Shown: positions 1-8,820 of the stretch, piece by piece
Layout of the letters: the number at the start of each line of letters is the position of its first letter
Numbering within the stretch: position 1 is the first letter of the stretch
Assembly (NCBI RefSeq): GCF_003347595.2
Contig: NZ_QCZK02000004.1
Span: 1 to 64,000, forward strand
Length of the DNA stretch: 64,000 bases
From: Botryobacter ruber
GTDB taxonomy: Bacteria; Bacteroidota; Bacteroidia; Cytophagales; Hymenobacteraceae
Direction of reading: 5' to 3'
Position numbers and translations under genes: made by a program
Notes under the pieces: generated by a model
Seen by the model: only the letters and a program-made list of their open reading frames with translations
Databases searched by the model: none
What the model was told of the DNA's origin: nothing

Positions 1-190
1 ATACAGGAAGGAGATTCCTTGTGGTCCATATCACCAAGTGTATGTAGATTCCCTATAGTTACCTTCCTGCATCTGTCTTTTAAAAGTATATAAAATTTGT
101 ACTGTATACGCTTGTGGTAAAGGTATGAGATCCCCACGGGGATGACAAAGGAGGAAAAGTTTTGTGGAACTGAGTAAATACTATCTGGTA

Positions 191-1537
191 TTACTCCTGG
201 TTTTCCTGTAGTAAGGTACTGCTCAGGCGCTTTAACTCAGTTTCTGCCGCTTTGGCTTCGTACTGGATATCAATGAGCCGGTTTTCGGCCACCAGCTGGT
301 TCCGCTGGGCCTCGCGCAGCTCAATGGCGGTTAACAAGCCCAGTTTGTAGCGTTCCAGGGCAATTTCGGCGTTCTGCCGGGCCAGGTCCAGGTTAGAGGT
401 CTCCAGGTCCAGCAGCTGTAGCCGGTTGGTGTAGCGGTTGTAGGCACGTGTCGCATCCGACTGCAGGCGGTTCTGCTCCCGCTGAAGCGCAAGTGAATTT
501 GTCTCGATGGCAATCTGGGAATTCTGGACCTGCCGGTTTATTTCGAAGCCGTTAAACACAGGTATGCTTATCGTTAAGCCATAGTTAAAGCCTTGTCTTC
601 TGCTTTCGTTGGTACCAACCGTATTACCAAATATAACAGGATCCTGCAAAGAGCGGTTGAGGCCATAGGCGCCGGCAATACCAACCACGGGGAGGCGTTG
701 TGCACGGGCAGTTCGTAAATCAAAAAGGGCAATCTCACGGTTTATGCGCAGGCGCTGCAGGGTAGGGTTATAAGACTGCAGCTGGTTAGACACTGTTTGC
801 AACCGGAGGTCTTTTTCCACTTCAATCACATCCTCAACCGTAAAGTTGGTGTTGGGGTCGCGGCCCAGCAACTGGTTCAGGTTTACCTTGGCCAGCTGCA
901 GCAGTTCCTGCTGCCGGAGCAGCTCAGAGCGGTCGGCGTTGTAGTCGACCCGGGCACGCAGAATCTCCACTTTGGCACTTACCCCTACGTTGTATTGCTC
1001 CTGTGTAATGGTAACGCGCATTTCCGAAATGGCAATGGCATCTTCGATCGCCTCTATTTTACGCGCCTGGCGCACCACATCGTGGTAGGCATTGCTGATA
1101 TCTGCCACTGTTGTCTCCACTGTTGCCTTTGTAAAAAACGCCCCGGACTTTTCGAGCGCTTTCAGGCGGTTGTGGTTGATAAACATGCGCCCGCCATCAA
1201 AAAGAGTCCAGTTCAGCACCATGCTGCTGTTGGAGGACCTGTTGGTGGAATTGTTGACAATACGGGGCTCGTTATTCTCAAACTGGTTGCGGACGTCGTT
1301 CCGGGAAAAATCGCGGGTATGGCGGGCGTCTACGGACGGCAGGAAGCCTGCGTTTCCCAGGGTAACATTATTTGCGGCAATTTCCTGCTCTTTCGAGACG
1401 ATCTGGATATCGTAATTATGGGCAAGTCCTATCCGGACAGCCTGCTCCAGGGTTAGTTGTTCCTGGGCAAAAACCTTACTCTGGAAAAAGCACAAGACAC
1501 CGGCCAGGAAAAGTGCAGTATTCTTTATGGATGACAT
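191..1537 (-). CDS. TolC-family outer membrane efflux channel
   Basis: Outer-membrane factor of a tripartite RND pump: it forms the trimeric channel that carries substrates from the periplasm across the outer membrane. The 448-residue protein opens with a signal peptide ending near FAQE at residue 25 and has the two long repeated helical OEP domains typical of the family (TLEQAVRIGLAHNYDI near the N-terminus, RYKLGLLTAIELREAQR near the C-terminus). It is the last gene of a minus-strand operon, 50 bp after the RND pump gene, in the order adaptor, pump, channel. Family assignment is firm; the exported compound cannot be read from sequence. Confidence 0.93.
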   Translation of the reverse strand: MSSIKNTALFLAGVLCFFQSKVFAQEQLTLEQAVRIGLAHNYDIQIVSKEQEIAANNVTLGNAGFLPSVDARHTRDFSRNDVRNQFENNEPRIVNNSTNRSSNSSMVLNWTLFDGGRMFINHNRLKALEKSGAFFTKATVETTVADISNAYHDVVRQARKIEAIEDAIAISEMRVTITQEQYNVGVSAKVEILRARVDYNADRSELLRQQELLQLAKVNLNQLLGRDPNTNFTVEDVIEVEKDLRLQTVSNQLQSYNPTLQRLRINREIALFDLRTARAQRLPVVGIAGAYGLNRSLQDPVIFGNTVGTNESRRQGFNYGLTISIPVFNGFEINRQVQNSQIAIETNSLALQREQNRLQSDATRAYNRYTNRLQLLDLETSNLDLARQNAEIALERYKLGLLTAIELREAQRNQLVAENRLIDIQYEAKAAETELKRLSSTLLQENQE

Positions 1538-1587
1538 TTATTTTTATTTCTAACGCGATTGAACTTTGTGTACTCTGAATATGCCGG

Positions 1588-4500
1588 TTACTTTAGTGCC
1601 GGCACAGGCTCCTGCGCTGCCTGATTCGGATGCTTTTCATCTTCGTCGCCCAGGTGGGTTGGCTTGATGTAAGCCGTAGAGAAGTAGGAATAAATGGCGG
1701 GGATGATGTAAAGCGTAAGCCCCGTCGAGAAGATCAGACCGCCCACCACGGCAATACCCATCGATACCCGCGTTTCGGAACCGGCACCCAGGGCCAGCGC
1801 AATCGGCAAGGTGCCCAGGATCGTAGAGAGCGACGTCATCAGGATGGGGCGGAAACGGGAAACGGCTGCTTCTTTGGCTGCTTCCAGTTTGTGCAGACCG
1901 GCTTCTTTTTTCTGGTTGGCAAATTCCACGAGCAGGATGCCGTTTTTCGTTACCAGCCCCACCAGCATGATCATACCAATCTGGCTGAAGATGTTGAGGG
2001 TCTGGTCGAAGAACCAGAGGCTAAGCAGCGCCCCCACCAGCGCCAGCGGCACCGTGAACATGATAATAACCGGGTCGCGGAAGCTTTCGAACTGTGCGGC
2101 CAGTGCCAGGTAAATCAGCCCCAGGGCGAGCAGGAAAGCAAACATCAGGCTGCTGGCGCTCTCGGCAAAGTCGCGGGACTGGCCGGCCAGGGAGGTCTGG
2201 TAGGTTTCGTCGAGCACCTGGTCTGCTATGGCGTCCATGGCGGCGATACCGTCGCCCACGGTTTTGCCTTTGGCCAGCGAGGCGCTGAAGGTGGCAGCGG
2301 CGAAGCGGTTAAAGCGGTACACCTGCGGCGAGGCGCTTTCTTCCTTCAGGTCGATCAGGTTGTCGAGCTGCACCAGTTCGCCGGCGTTGTTTTTGACGTA
2401 GAGGCTGCGCAGGTCGAGCGGTTCGCTACGGTTTTCGCGTGCCACCTGCCCCAGCACCTGGTACTGCTTGCCGCCCCGGATAAAGTACCCGAAGCGCTGC
2501 CCGCTCATGCCCAATTGGATGGTTTGGGCTATATCGCGGATAGTGACGCCCATGGCCTGTGCTTTCTCGCGGTTAATTTCTACGCGCAGTTCCGGCTTGT
2601 TAAACTTCAGGTTCACATCCACAAACGCAAAGGTTGGGTCCTGCTGGGCCGCCTCCAGGAAGGGCGGAATGATCTCGCGCAGCTTCTCCATGCTCTGCGA
2701 CTGCACCACGAACTGCACCGGCTGACCGGCACCCCGTCCGCCACCCAAGCCCTTATCGCCGGAAGCAAAAGCCCTGGCGCCGGGTATCTGGTTGATCAGG
2801 CGTGGCAGCTCTTCCACGATCTCCTGTTGTGATTGATTGCGTTCTTCCGGCCCAACCAAACGCAGCCGGATAAAACCGGAGTTGGAGTTGCGGGTCATGG
2901 TGGTGATGCTTGAAATGCCGCTTATCGAATCGTTGATCAAAGCGGTCAGTTCGTTCATGTACTGGTCCATGAATTCAAAAGAGGCACCTTCCGGACCGGT
3001 GGCATTGATGCGGAGGCCGCTGCGGTCTTCGTCAGGCGTCAGCTCCGACTGCAGGCTCGTCATCTGCCACCAGATAGCGCCTACCGATAGCACGATCAGC
3101 ACAAAGGCAACCCAGCGTACCCGCATAAAGCTCTCCAGGCTGCTGCGGTAAGCATTGGTGAGGGCAGCGAAGAAAGGCTCGGTTTTGCGGTAGAACCAGT
3201 TCGGCCGTTCGCGGTGCTTGAGCATGCGCGACGACATCATGGGCGTGAGCGTGAGCGACACAAACGACGAAATAATTACCGAACCCGCCACTACGATACC
3301 AAACTCGCGGAACAGGCGGCCGGTGGTGTCTTCGAGGAAGGCAACCGGCATAAACACGGCTGCCAGGGCAACAGTGGTGGAGATAATGGCAAAATAAATC
3401 TCGGCAGCGCCTTTCTTAGCTGCCTTCATGGGTTGTTCGCCGTTCTCTATCCGGGTATAGATGTTCTCCAGCATCACAATCGCGTCGTCCACTACCAAGC
3501 CAATGGCCAGGACCACACCCAGCAGCGTGAGCACATTGACGGAAAAATCCATCAGGTACATGATGAAGAAAGCGCCGATCAGCGAAACCGGAATAGCCAC
3601 CACCGGGATAACCGTAGAGCGCCAGTCGCGCAGGAACAGGAAGATGATGACCACCACCAGGCCGAAAGCCACAAAAATGGTTTCCTTTACCTCGGAAATG
3701 GAAGCTTTGATGTACTTGGAGTTATCGAAGCCGATGGTCAGCTCCAGGTCGTCGGGAATGTCTTTTTTGATGAATTCGAGGCGTTTGTAAAACTCATCGG
3801 CAATTTCTACCTGGTTCGAGCCGGGCTGCGGAATGAGCACGACGCCAATCATGGGAATGCCGTTGTAGCGCAGCACCGTTTTTTCGTTTTCAGGAGCCAG
3901 CTGCGCATAGCCCACGTCGCGGAACCGGATAAGCCGGTCAGCATCCTGGCGGATAATCAGGTTGTTGAATTCTTCGGGCGTGGAAATGCGGCCCATGGTC
4001 CGTACGGAGAGCTCTGTGGTGGCACCTTCTATACTGCCCGAAGGCAGTTCCACGTTCTGCCGCCCCAGGGCCTGCTGCACTTCCAGCGGGGTTATGCGTA
4101 GTGCCGAGAGCTTTTCCGGGTCCATCCAGAGGCGCATAGAATAGCGCTTATCGCCCCAGATGCTGATGGCACTGATGCCCGGAATGGTCTGCAGCTGCTC
4201 TTTAAACACGTTGGCGCCGATGTCGGACAGCTCCAGCAGCGAACGGGTTTCGCTCCGGATGCCCAGGAACAGGATCGGGTTGGCATCAGCATCTGCTTTG
4301 GCAATGGTGGGTGGTTCAGCATCCTCCGGGAGCCTGCGCTGCGCCCGCGCTACGCGGTCGCGCACATCGTTAGCTGCTGCCTCCATATCCACACCTAAGT
4401 TAAACTCCACCGTAATGTTGCTGCTACCGTCGCTGCTGGTAGAGGTAAGGGTCCGGATGCCGGCAATCCCGTTGATGGACTCTTCCAGCGGTTCCGTTAT

Positions 4501-4689
4501 CTCCGACTCGATGGTTTCGGCGTTGGCGCCGGCATAACTTGTGGACACGTTCACGATAGGCGGATCGACGCTGGGATACTCGCGTACCCCCAGGAATTTA
4601 ATGCCGATTACCCCGAACACGATAATCGTGATGCTCATCACGATGGCCAGCACGGGGCGCCTGATACTGATGGTTGATAAACTTGCCAT
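1588..4689 (-). CDS. RND efflux pump permease (HAE1/AcrB family)
   Basis: Inner-membrane proton-driven exporter of 1033 residues, the usual AcrB length. It starts with the cytoplasmic N-terminus and first helix (ISIRRPVLAIVMSITIIVFGVIGI), followed by the conserved porter motif DPPIVNVSTSYAGANAETIE. The proton-relay aspartate pair is present in TM4 (GLVVDDAIVMLENI, about residue 405), and the second half carries the matching repeat (MLVGLVTKNGILLVEFAN). It lies between its adaptor and its channel genes, so the three probably form one complex. HAE1 pumps export hydrophobic or amphiphilic compounds; a metal-exporting role is unlikely because the heavy-metal signature motifs are absent. Confidence 0.95.
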   Translation of the reverse strand: MASLSTISIRRPVLAIVMSITIIVFGVIGIKFLGVREYPSVDPPIVNVSTSYAGANAETIESEITEPLEESINGIAGIRTLTSTSSDGSSNITVEFNLGVDMEAAANDVRDRVARAQRRLPEDAEPPTIAKADADANPILFLGIRSETRSLLELSDIGANVFKEQLQTIPGISAISIWGDKRYSMRLWMDPEKLSALRITPLEVQQALGRQNVELPSGSIEGATTELSVRTMGRISTPEEFNNLIIRQDADRLIRFRDVGYAQLAPENEKTVLRYNGIPMIGVVLIPQPGSNQVEIADEFYKRLEFIKKDIPDDLELTIGFDNSKYIKASISEVKETIFVAFGLVVVIIFLFLRDWRSTVIPVVAIPVSLIGAFFIMYLMDFSVNVLTLLGVVLAIGLVVDDAIVMLENIYTRIENGEQPMKAAKKGAAEIYFAIISTTVALAAVFMPVAFLEDTTGRLFREFGIVVAGSVIISSFVSLTLTPMMSSRMLKHRERPNWFYRKTEPFFAALTNAYRSSLESFMRVRWVAFVLIVLSVGAIWWQMTSLQSELTPDEDRSGLRINATGPEGASFEFMDQYMNELTALINDSISGISSITTMTRNSNSGFIRLRLVGPEERNQSQQEIVEELPRLINQIPGARAFASGDKGLGGGRGAGQPVQFVVQSQSMEKLREIIPPFLEAAQQDPTFAFVDVNLKFNKPELRVEINREKAQAMGVTIRDIAQTIQLGMSGQRFGYFIRGGKQYQVLGQVARENRSEPLDLRSLYVKNNAGELVQLDNLIDLKEESASPQVYRFNRFAAATFSASLAKGKTVGDGIAAMDAIADQVLDETYQTSLAGQSRDFAESASSLMFAFLLALGLIYLALAAQFESFRDPVIIMFTVPLALVGALLSLWFFDQTLNIFSQIGMIMLVGLVTKNGILLVEFANQKKEAGLHKLEAAKEAAVSRFRPILMTSLSTILGTLPIALALGAGSETRVSMGIAVVGGLIFSTGLTLYIIPAIYSYFSTAYIKPTHLGDEDEKHPNQAAQEPVPALK

Positions 4690-4701
4690 ATATTTCCTTC
4701 A

Positions 4702-4725
4702 GTTCCGGTGGCGTTTCACCGGAAG
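4702..4725 (-). promoter_or_regulatory. Hairpin in the adaptor-pump spacer of the RND operon
   Basis: The arms TTCCGGTG and CACCGGAA pair around a 6-base loop, and the hairpin ends about 12 bases before the pump start codon in the transcript. The position could affect processing of the operon mRNA or pump translation. There is no T tract, so a simple terminator is unlikely. Function is inferred from position only. Confidence 0.3.
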
Positions 4726-4861
4726 TACTATGTTAACTTTTTGGTAACGCTAAAATCAAAACAGAAACAGCATTGGTTTCCGCTGCAGGAGACTGCGTTC
4801 CGCTTCGAAAAGTGGTCTGCAGAATAGGTGGAGTGTTGGTTTCGTTTTTCGGCTCCGGTTG

Positions 4862-5989
4862 CTATACGCCCGGAGCAGGGGCTGCGGTTTGCTGCTGATC
4901 CGGAATATCTTCGTTGCCTTTTTTTACTTTCCGGATTCTAAGATCGGAGCCCGGGCGCGCCTGCAAAATACCGGAGCTGATAATGGTGTCGCCGGGCTCG
5001 ATGCCTTCCATGATCTGGATCATGGTTTCGGAGCGCTGCCCGATCTTTACCATCTGCGGCTGCGCTTTGCCGTTTTTAGCTAAAAACACCTTATGGCCGG
5101 TGGCTTCCGGGATGATGGATTCGGTCGGGATAAGAATTGCCTCGTCCATTTGCTTTAACGTGAGGTTCACCTGTACAAAAGCGCCTGGCTTTATTTCCTC
5201 GTTTTTGTTTTCGTACAGCGCCCGGATCGGAAGAGTGCGGGTAGCAGGATCGATGCTGGGCTGGATGGCGTAAATCCGGGCCTCGTACATTTCCGGGCTT
5301 CCTTCCGAAGTAAATGTTACCTTGTCGCCGGTTTTAACGGACTGGCTGTAGCGGCCCGGAATCGAAAACTCTATTTTAACGGGGCTCACATCCACAATAC
5401 GGGCAATAGGCGTAGTGGCAGTTACAAAGCTCCCCTCGCTTACCTGCCGCAGGCCCACCACGCCGCTGAAAGGAGCCCGGATGTAGGCCTTGTCCAGGGT
5501 GGCCTGCAGTGCGCGGATATCGGCATTGACCATGGCCAACTGGTTGCTGACCTGCTCGTACTCCTGTTTGCTGATGTATTCTTTCTCCAGCAGCGTGCGC
5601 TGGCGCTCTTCCATGTCGCGGTACAGTTTCTGGTTCGATTTGAGTTTCTGGAGCTGTGCCCGCAGGTCTTCGGCATTTACGGTGAGCAGCAGTTGCCCCT
5701 GTTTCACGTGGCTGCCTTCCTCGAACCGGATGTTGGTGACCCGGCCCGGAATCTCGCTGCGCAGCTCCACCTCCTCGTTGGGAAGTACGGTGCCGGTCGT
5801 GGAGATCCTGTTCTGATAAGCAGTAGGAGAAACTACAAACACATCCACGGCCACTTTCTGGGCCATCGGTCCTGACGGCGGTCCCGCCTGTGTTTTTGTA
5901 TCCTCGCCCGTAAAAAATTTTGTAACAAGTAGGTACGCTACCGCAGTAAGTGCAGCCAACAGCAAAATTGTCTTTAACGATTTGTTCAT
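4862..5989 (-). CDS. RND efflux periplasmic adaptor subunit (membrane fusion protein)
   Basis: Periplasmic adaptor that bridges the RND pump and the TolC-like channel. The 375 residues start with an N-terminal membrane anchor (TILLLAALTAVAYLLVTKFF). The biotinyl-lipoyl half-motifs follow (VLPNEEVELRSEIPGRV and RAPFSGVVGLRQVSEGSFV), flanking an alpha-helical hairpin of about 60 residues, then the beta-barrel and membrane-proximal domains. It is the first gene of the operon, with its ATG immediately downstream of a palindrome-containing leader. The 172 bp gap to the pump gene is longer than the other spacer in the operon. Assignment is secure; substrate is unknown. Confidence 0.94.
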   Translation of the reverse strand: MNKSLKTILLLAALTAVAYLLVTKFFTGEDTKTQAGPPSGPMAQKVAVDVFVVSPTAYQNRISTTGTVLPNEEVELRSEIPGRVTNIRFEEGSHVKQGQLLLTVNAEDLRAQLQKLKSNQKLYRDMEERQRTLLEKEYISKQEYEQVSNQLAMVNADIRALQATLDKAYIRAPFSGVVGLRQVSEGSFVTATTPIARIVDVSPVKIEFSIPGRYSQSVKTGDKVTFTSEGSPEMYEARIYAIQPSIDPATRTLPIRALYENKNEEIKPGAFVQVNLTLKQMDEAILIPTESIIPEATGHKVFLAKNGKAQPQMVKIGQRSETMIQIMEGIEPGDTIISSGILQARPGSDLRIRKVKKGNEDIPDQQQTAAPAPGV

Positions 5990-6025
5990 TTAGGTAATAA
6001 AGCGCTTATTATGGCAAAATTTGGT

Positions 6026-6042
6026 AACTGGCCAGGCCAGTT
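6026..6042. promoter_or_regulatory. 17-bp perfect palindrome in the efflux operon leader (candidate operator)
   Basis: AACTGGCCAGGCCAGTT is perfectly self-complementary around its central A and lies 37 bases upstream of the adaptor start codon. A second, weaker inverted repeat (CTGGTTTA and TAAACCAG) lies farther upstream between about 6064 and 6102. TetR-type repressors commonly bind such sites at RND operons. No regulator gene is adjacent, so the binding protein is unknown. Confidence 0.4.
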
Positions 6043-6260
6043 GTTGTAAGTTTAGATGAAAGCTGGTTTAAAGTTTAAACATTAAACTAAGCGTAAACCA
6101 GTAAATCAGCCTGTAAAGTTCACCCTAAAAAACAAAACTTACAAAGCCTCTTTAGTTCCGGTACCGGTTGTTCCGTAGGTATAAGACAAAATTCAGCGCG
6201 TTTGGTTTAAACAGGAAGCGGAATAAAACTGAAAAATTTACAAACAAGAATTTGCGCCAC

Positions 6261-6596
6261 ATGAAAAGTACGAAAGAAAACTTTTTTCAGAATGTTTACG
6301 AAGTCGTCAAGCTGATCCCGCCGGGGAGGGTGACCTCGTATGGTGCCATTGCCGGTTACCTGGGGGCAAAAGGATCGGCACGGATGGTAGGATGGGCGCT
6401 GATTGCCTCGCAGCCTTTTACCGGCATTCCCGCGCACCGGGTAGTGAACCGGAACGGACTGCTGACCGGGAAGCAGCATTTCGAAGCGGCCAATGCCATG
6501 CAGGAGCGCCTGGAGCAGGAGGGTGTGCAGGTAGAAAACGACAGGGTAGTGGCATTTGAGCAACTCTTCTGGGATCCTTCCAAAGAACTGTTGTAG
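6261..6596 (+). CDS. Alkyltransferase-like protein (MGMT fold without catalytic Cys)
   Basis: The 111-residue protein has the MGMT C-terminal DNA-binding fold: helix-turn-helix region IPPGRVTSYGAIAGYLG and the arginine-finger segment SARMVGWAL (Arg41). The active-site motif, PCHR in true O6-methylguanine methyltransferases, reads PAHR here (residues 57-60), so the acceptor cysteine is replaced by alanine. ATL proteins of this type bind and bend O6-alkylguanine DNA and flag it for nucleotide excision repair instead of transferring the alkyl group. I chose the internal ATG because the family starts just before NVYEVVKLIPPG; an in-frame upstream start would add 31 basic residues. It is monocistronic. 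Confidence 0.85.
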   Translation: MKSTKENFFQNVYEVVKLIPPGRVTSYGAIAGYLGAKGSARMVGWALIASQPFTGIPAHRVVNRNGLLTGKQHFEAANAMQERLEQEGVQVENDRVVAFEQLFWDPSKELL

Positions 6597-6614
6597 CGTT
6601 TTGCTAAAAAAGTA

Positions 6615-6650
6615 AAGCCCCTGGACCGGTTTTTACCAGGTCAGGGGCTT
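6615..6650. terminator. Imperfect hairpin between convergent genes
   Basis: AAGCCCCTGGACCGGT pairs imperfectly with ACCAGGTCAGGGGCTT in the short space between two convergent genes. It lacks a clear T tract, so it may act as a weak bidirectional terminator or protect the mRNA 3' end. Confidence 0.5.
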
Positions 6651-6688
6651 GTACTCAATCTGTCTAAAAACTACTCTGTACTAAAATC

Positions 6689-7255
6689 TTAGCTTCTGGC
6701 TTTGTAGTGGTACTGCGAGAAGAGCGTATAATTGCCCTGGGCATCCGGCGTGCGGATAGCTTTCATGAAGGTGCCGTCCGGGAAGAAGATGTATTGCAGC
6801 TGCATAGGGGTGCCGTTTCGGCTTCCCCATTTCTCCAGCCCCGATTCGGGTGTCAGCAGCAGGGTGTTGTTTTCCGGGAACCACTCGCCTGTAAGCAGGA
6901 GGGTGCTTTTGCCGGTGTTGTCTATCTGCACAAACTCAAAGCGTTTATTTTTTTCGGAATAGCTTAAAAAGCCTTCGCCTTCTTCGATACTACCGTCGGG
7001 TTTTACAATTTTAAACTGCTCGCGCACATAGGTGGCCTGGTTCTGTTTGCTGAAGCTGGCGTTGCCTTTAGAAGTGAGGAACTGCTTGCTTTGCGGTTGC
7101 CACAACGAGTAATCTACCTGCCAGTTGCCTGCCACTTTTTGCAGGAGTTCATTTGCTTCTTCGGTTGTAACTCTTTTTGCTTTCTGCGCTTTAGTGATGG
7201 GGGCTGCCCATACCAGCAGCACGGCTGCCAGTAGGAAAATAACTGCTTTTTTCAT
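6689..7255 (-). CDS. Secreted protein of unknown function (DUF1579-like)
   Basis: The 188-residue protein has a clean Sec signal peptide (MKKAVIFLLAAVLLVWAAPITKAQ). The rest is a beta-rich domain with G-N-W near residue 44 (VAGNWQVDYSLWQP), a YVREQFKIVKPDGS strand, and a repeated pattern of measuring-type strands ending in TFMKAIRTPDAQGNY. This resembles DUF1579-like lipocalin-style proteins, but I cannot assign a ligand. It is alone in its transcription unit. A TATATTTG minus-7 element lies about 67 bases upstream. Confidence 0.75.
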   Translation of the reverse strand: MKKAVIFLLAAVLLVWAAPITKAQKAKRVTTEEANELLQKVAGNWQVDYSLWQPQSKQFLTSKGNASFSKQNQATYVREQFKIVKPDGSIEEGEGFLSYSEKNKRFEFVQIDNTGKSTLLLTGEWFPENNTLLLTPESGLEKWGSRNGTPMQLQYIFFPDGTFMKAIRTPDAQGNYTLFSQYHYKARS

Positions 7256-7711
7256 TGTTTTATTTTTTTAGGTTTTAGTTTGCGTTGTTGCCCGGGAGCC
7301 TGTAACTGCCAGAGAACGATACAAATATAGGCTGAATTTATGGAACCGGGCTCGTGATTTAGACTAACCCGGGGTAGTTCTAGCCCGAGGGCAATATTAT
7401 CCGGACAAACGCTTTTGGAGGAGCGCAAAGTATCGACAAACGGGAGGGCGGCTGTGACGTGATGTTCTTCCGAATCAGGAGGTTGCGTAGATAAGTGCCG
7501 GTGCTGGGCAGGAGGAGCAGAGGCTGTGGTGGCTGCTGCAGATAAAAAAAGCGGCCTGTTGAATTAAAAAATACAGGAGCGTTGTTACAGGAACAGGTGC
7601 AAAGCTGTCAGATTACTTTGTATCTTCATTGGGCGGGAAATTAACAAGGCGTTCGGGGCTTCCGGGCTGTGGCGTCCTGCATCCGTAAAACTTATTTATT
7701 TCTGTTAAATC
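7256..7711. other. 456-bp divergent intergenic region
   Basis: This region separates two divergently transcribed genes. It holds the minus-strand minus-7 element CAAATATA (7322-7329 as read on plus) and one family A repeat at 7513-7545. I see no RNA gene, convincing short ORF or second promoter pair. Confidence 0.6.
7513..7545 (+). repeat. Family A dispersed repeat, single copy
   Basis: This is a plus-oriented copy of the window-wide GC-rich element, with core GGCTGTGGTGGC followed by TGCTGCAG and an A-rich end. It differs from the consensus at a few positions in its second half. It is intergenic, like every other copy. Confidence 0.6.
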
Positions 7712-8758
7712 GTGAATATCACCAAAAAGAAACAATACTACCCGATTTCAAAAGGACTGCGGCAGTACCTGAAATCGTACCACCGGACCTTAAAGCTGCC
7801 CATAAAATACGAGGACCTGCTGCGCTTCTCCGATTCGTTTCCGCATTACGACAAAAAGGGAAAGGACACGCTATGGGAAACCGTGATGTACGACAACTAC
7901 ATGCAGGATGAGCTGCGCGAGGGGCTTACCCAGATTTATGCCCTTCTCAAAACAGACGGCGATATGTCGGTGATGGAGCACCTCTACATCTCCCGCATCG
8001 ACCACTGTACCTTTGGCAATTCGCAGCCCTTCCGGATACAGGTCATGAACCAGCTCAACGACAACTACGAGTACTATTACATCAAGCGGGCCGATGCGTC
8101 GCGGGTGTACGGGCTGGAGCTGGAGCACATTCTCTCGCCAAGCCGGATTAACTACCTGGTGTTCGACGAAACGCTGATAGAGGAGCATATTGCCGGTATT
8201 CCGGGCGACGTGTTTATGAACGAGTACCTGAACAGGCCGCTGTCGAACCAGGTGCGCATAGCCAAAGAGTTTGTGAAATTTAACGAACGTTGCTTTATCC
8301 GGCTGCTGGGCGATATGCGCTCTTACAACTACGTGATCGACATAACGCCTGATTTCGAGGATGAGCAGTACCGGGTGCGGGCCATCGACTTCGACCAGCA
8401 GTCGTACGAGGGGCACAAGTCCATGTACTTTCCCAAGTACTTTAAAGACAACAACAAGGTAATCAACCTCGTGCTCAGCCTGCTCGACCCCAAAACCATG
8501 GAGCAGTACCAGAGCGAGGAGCGCACGCTGCTGTTCCGGAGGCTGAAAACGGCACGCTACCGCCTTAAAGACCTGATCGACTGCATGCGCTGCGACACCA
8601 TCTCGACACCCGAAAAAGTGGAGATGCTGAAGCAGGAACTGGCCAAACACCACAAGTCGGATGAGTTCCTGAAATGCAAGTCGATGGGCGACCTGGTGCG
8701 GCTGAACCTGAAAACCGTGCTTACCCGCGAGCCTAAAATAAAGGCAGGCAAAGTATAG
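7712..8758 (+). CDS. Uncharacterised protein with kinase-like catalytic motifs
   Basis: This 348-residue soluble protein is not one I can name. Its central part reads RLLGDMRSYNYVID (Asp201, Asn206), and 20 residues later VRAIDFDQQSY (Asp226, Asp228). This pattern matches the GDxxxxN catalytic loop plus metal-binding D[FL]D of protein-kinase-like and aminoglycoside-phosphotransferase-like folds. Lys125 (YYYIKRADAS) could serve as the nucleotide lysine. The C-terminus is helical and basic. It has no signal peptide. The start is a GTG; an upstream ATG in another frame is not relevant. Kinase activity is inference from motifs; no substrate can be suggested. Confidence 0.8.
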   Translation: MNITKKKQYYPISKGLRQYLKSYHRTLKLPIKYEDLLRFSDSFPHYDKKGKDTLWETVMYDNYMQDELREGLTQIYALLKTDGDMSVMEHLYISRIDHCTFGNSQPFRIQVMNQLNDNYEYYYIKRADASRVYGLELEHILSPSRINYLVFDETLIEEHIAGIPGDVFMNEYLNRPLSNQVRIAKEFVKFNERCFIRLLGDMRSYNYVIDITPDFEDEQYRVRAIDFDQQSYEGHKSMYFPKYFKDNNKVINLVLSLLDPKTMEQYQSEERTLLFRRLKTARYRLKDLIDCMRCDTISTPEKVEMLKQELAKHHKSDEFLKCKSMGDLVRLNLKTVLTREPKIKAGKV

Positions 8759-8801
8759 GCGCCACAGGTGGGCAAATGGTCTGCTAAAAATTTTTCTTTT
8801 T

Positions 8802-8820
8802 ATTTGGACTGATTCTAAAT
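8802..8820. promoter_or_regulatory. 19-bp Fur-like near-palindrome inside a promoter
   Basis: ATTTGGACTGATTCTAAAT matches its own reverse complement at 14 of 18 non-central positions. It occupies the spacer between the minus-33 and minus-7 elements, where a repressor would block RNA polymerase. The gene it controls begins an iron-related cluster, so Fur is the natural candidate. The binding protein is inferred. Confidence 0.5.

Noticed and set aside
130..143. Short palindrome ATCCCCACGGGGAT near the left edge
   Set aside because: Only one copy in the window and no T tract; not enough to call a repeat or terminator.
797..1456. Long plus-strand open frame opposite the TolC gene
   Set aside because: Antisense shadow of a secure coding sequence; no family resemblance.
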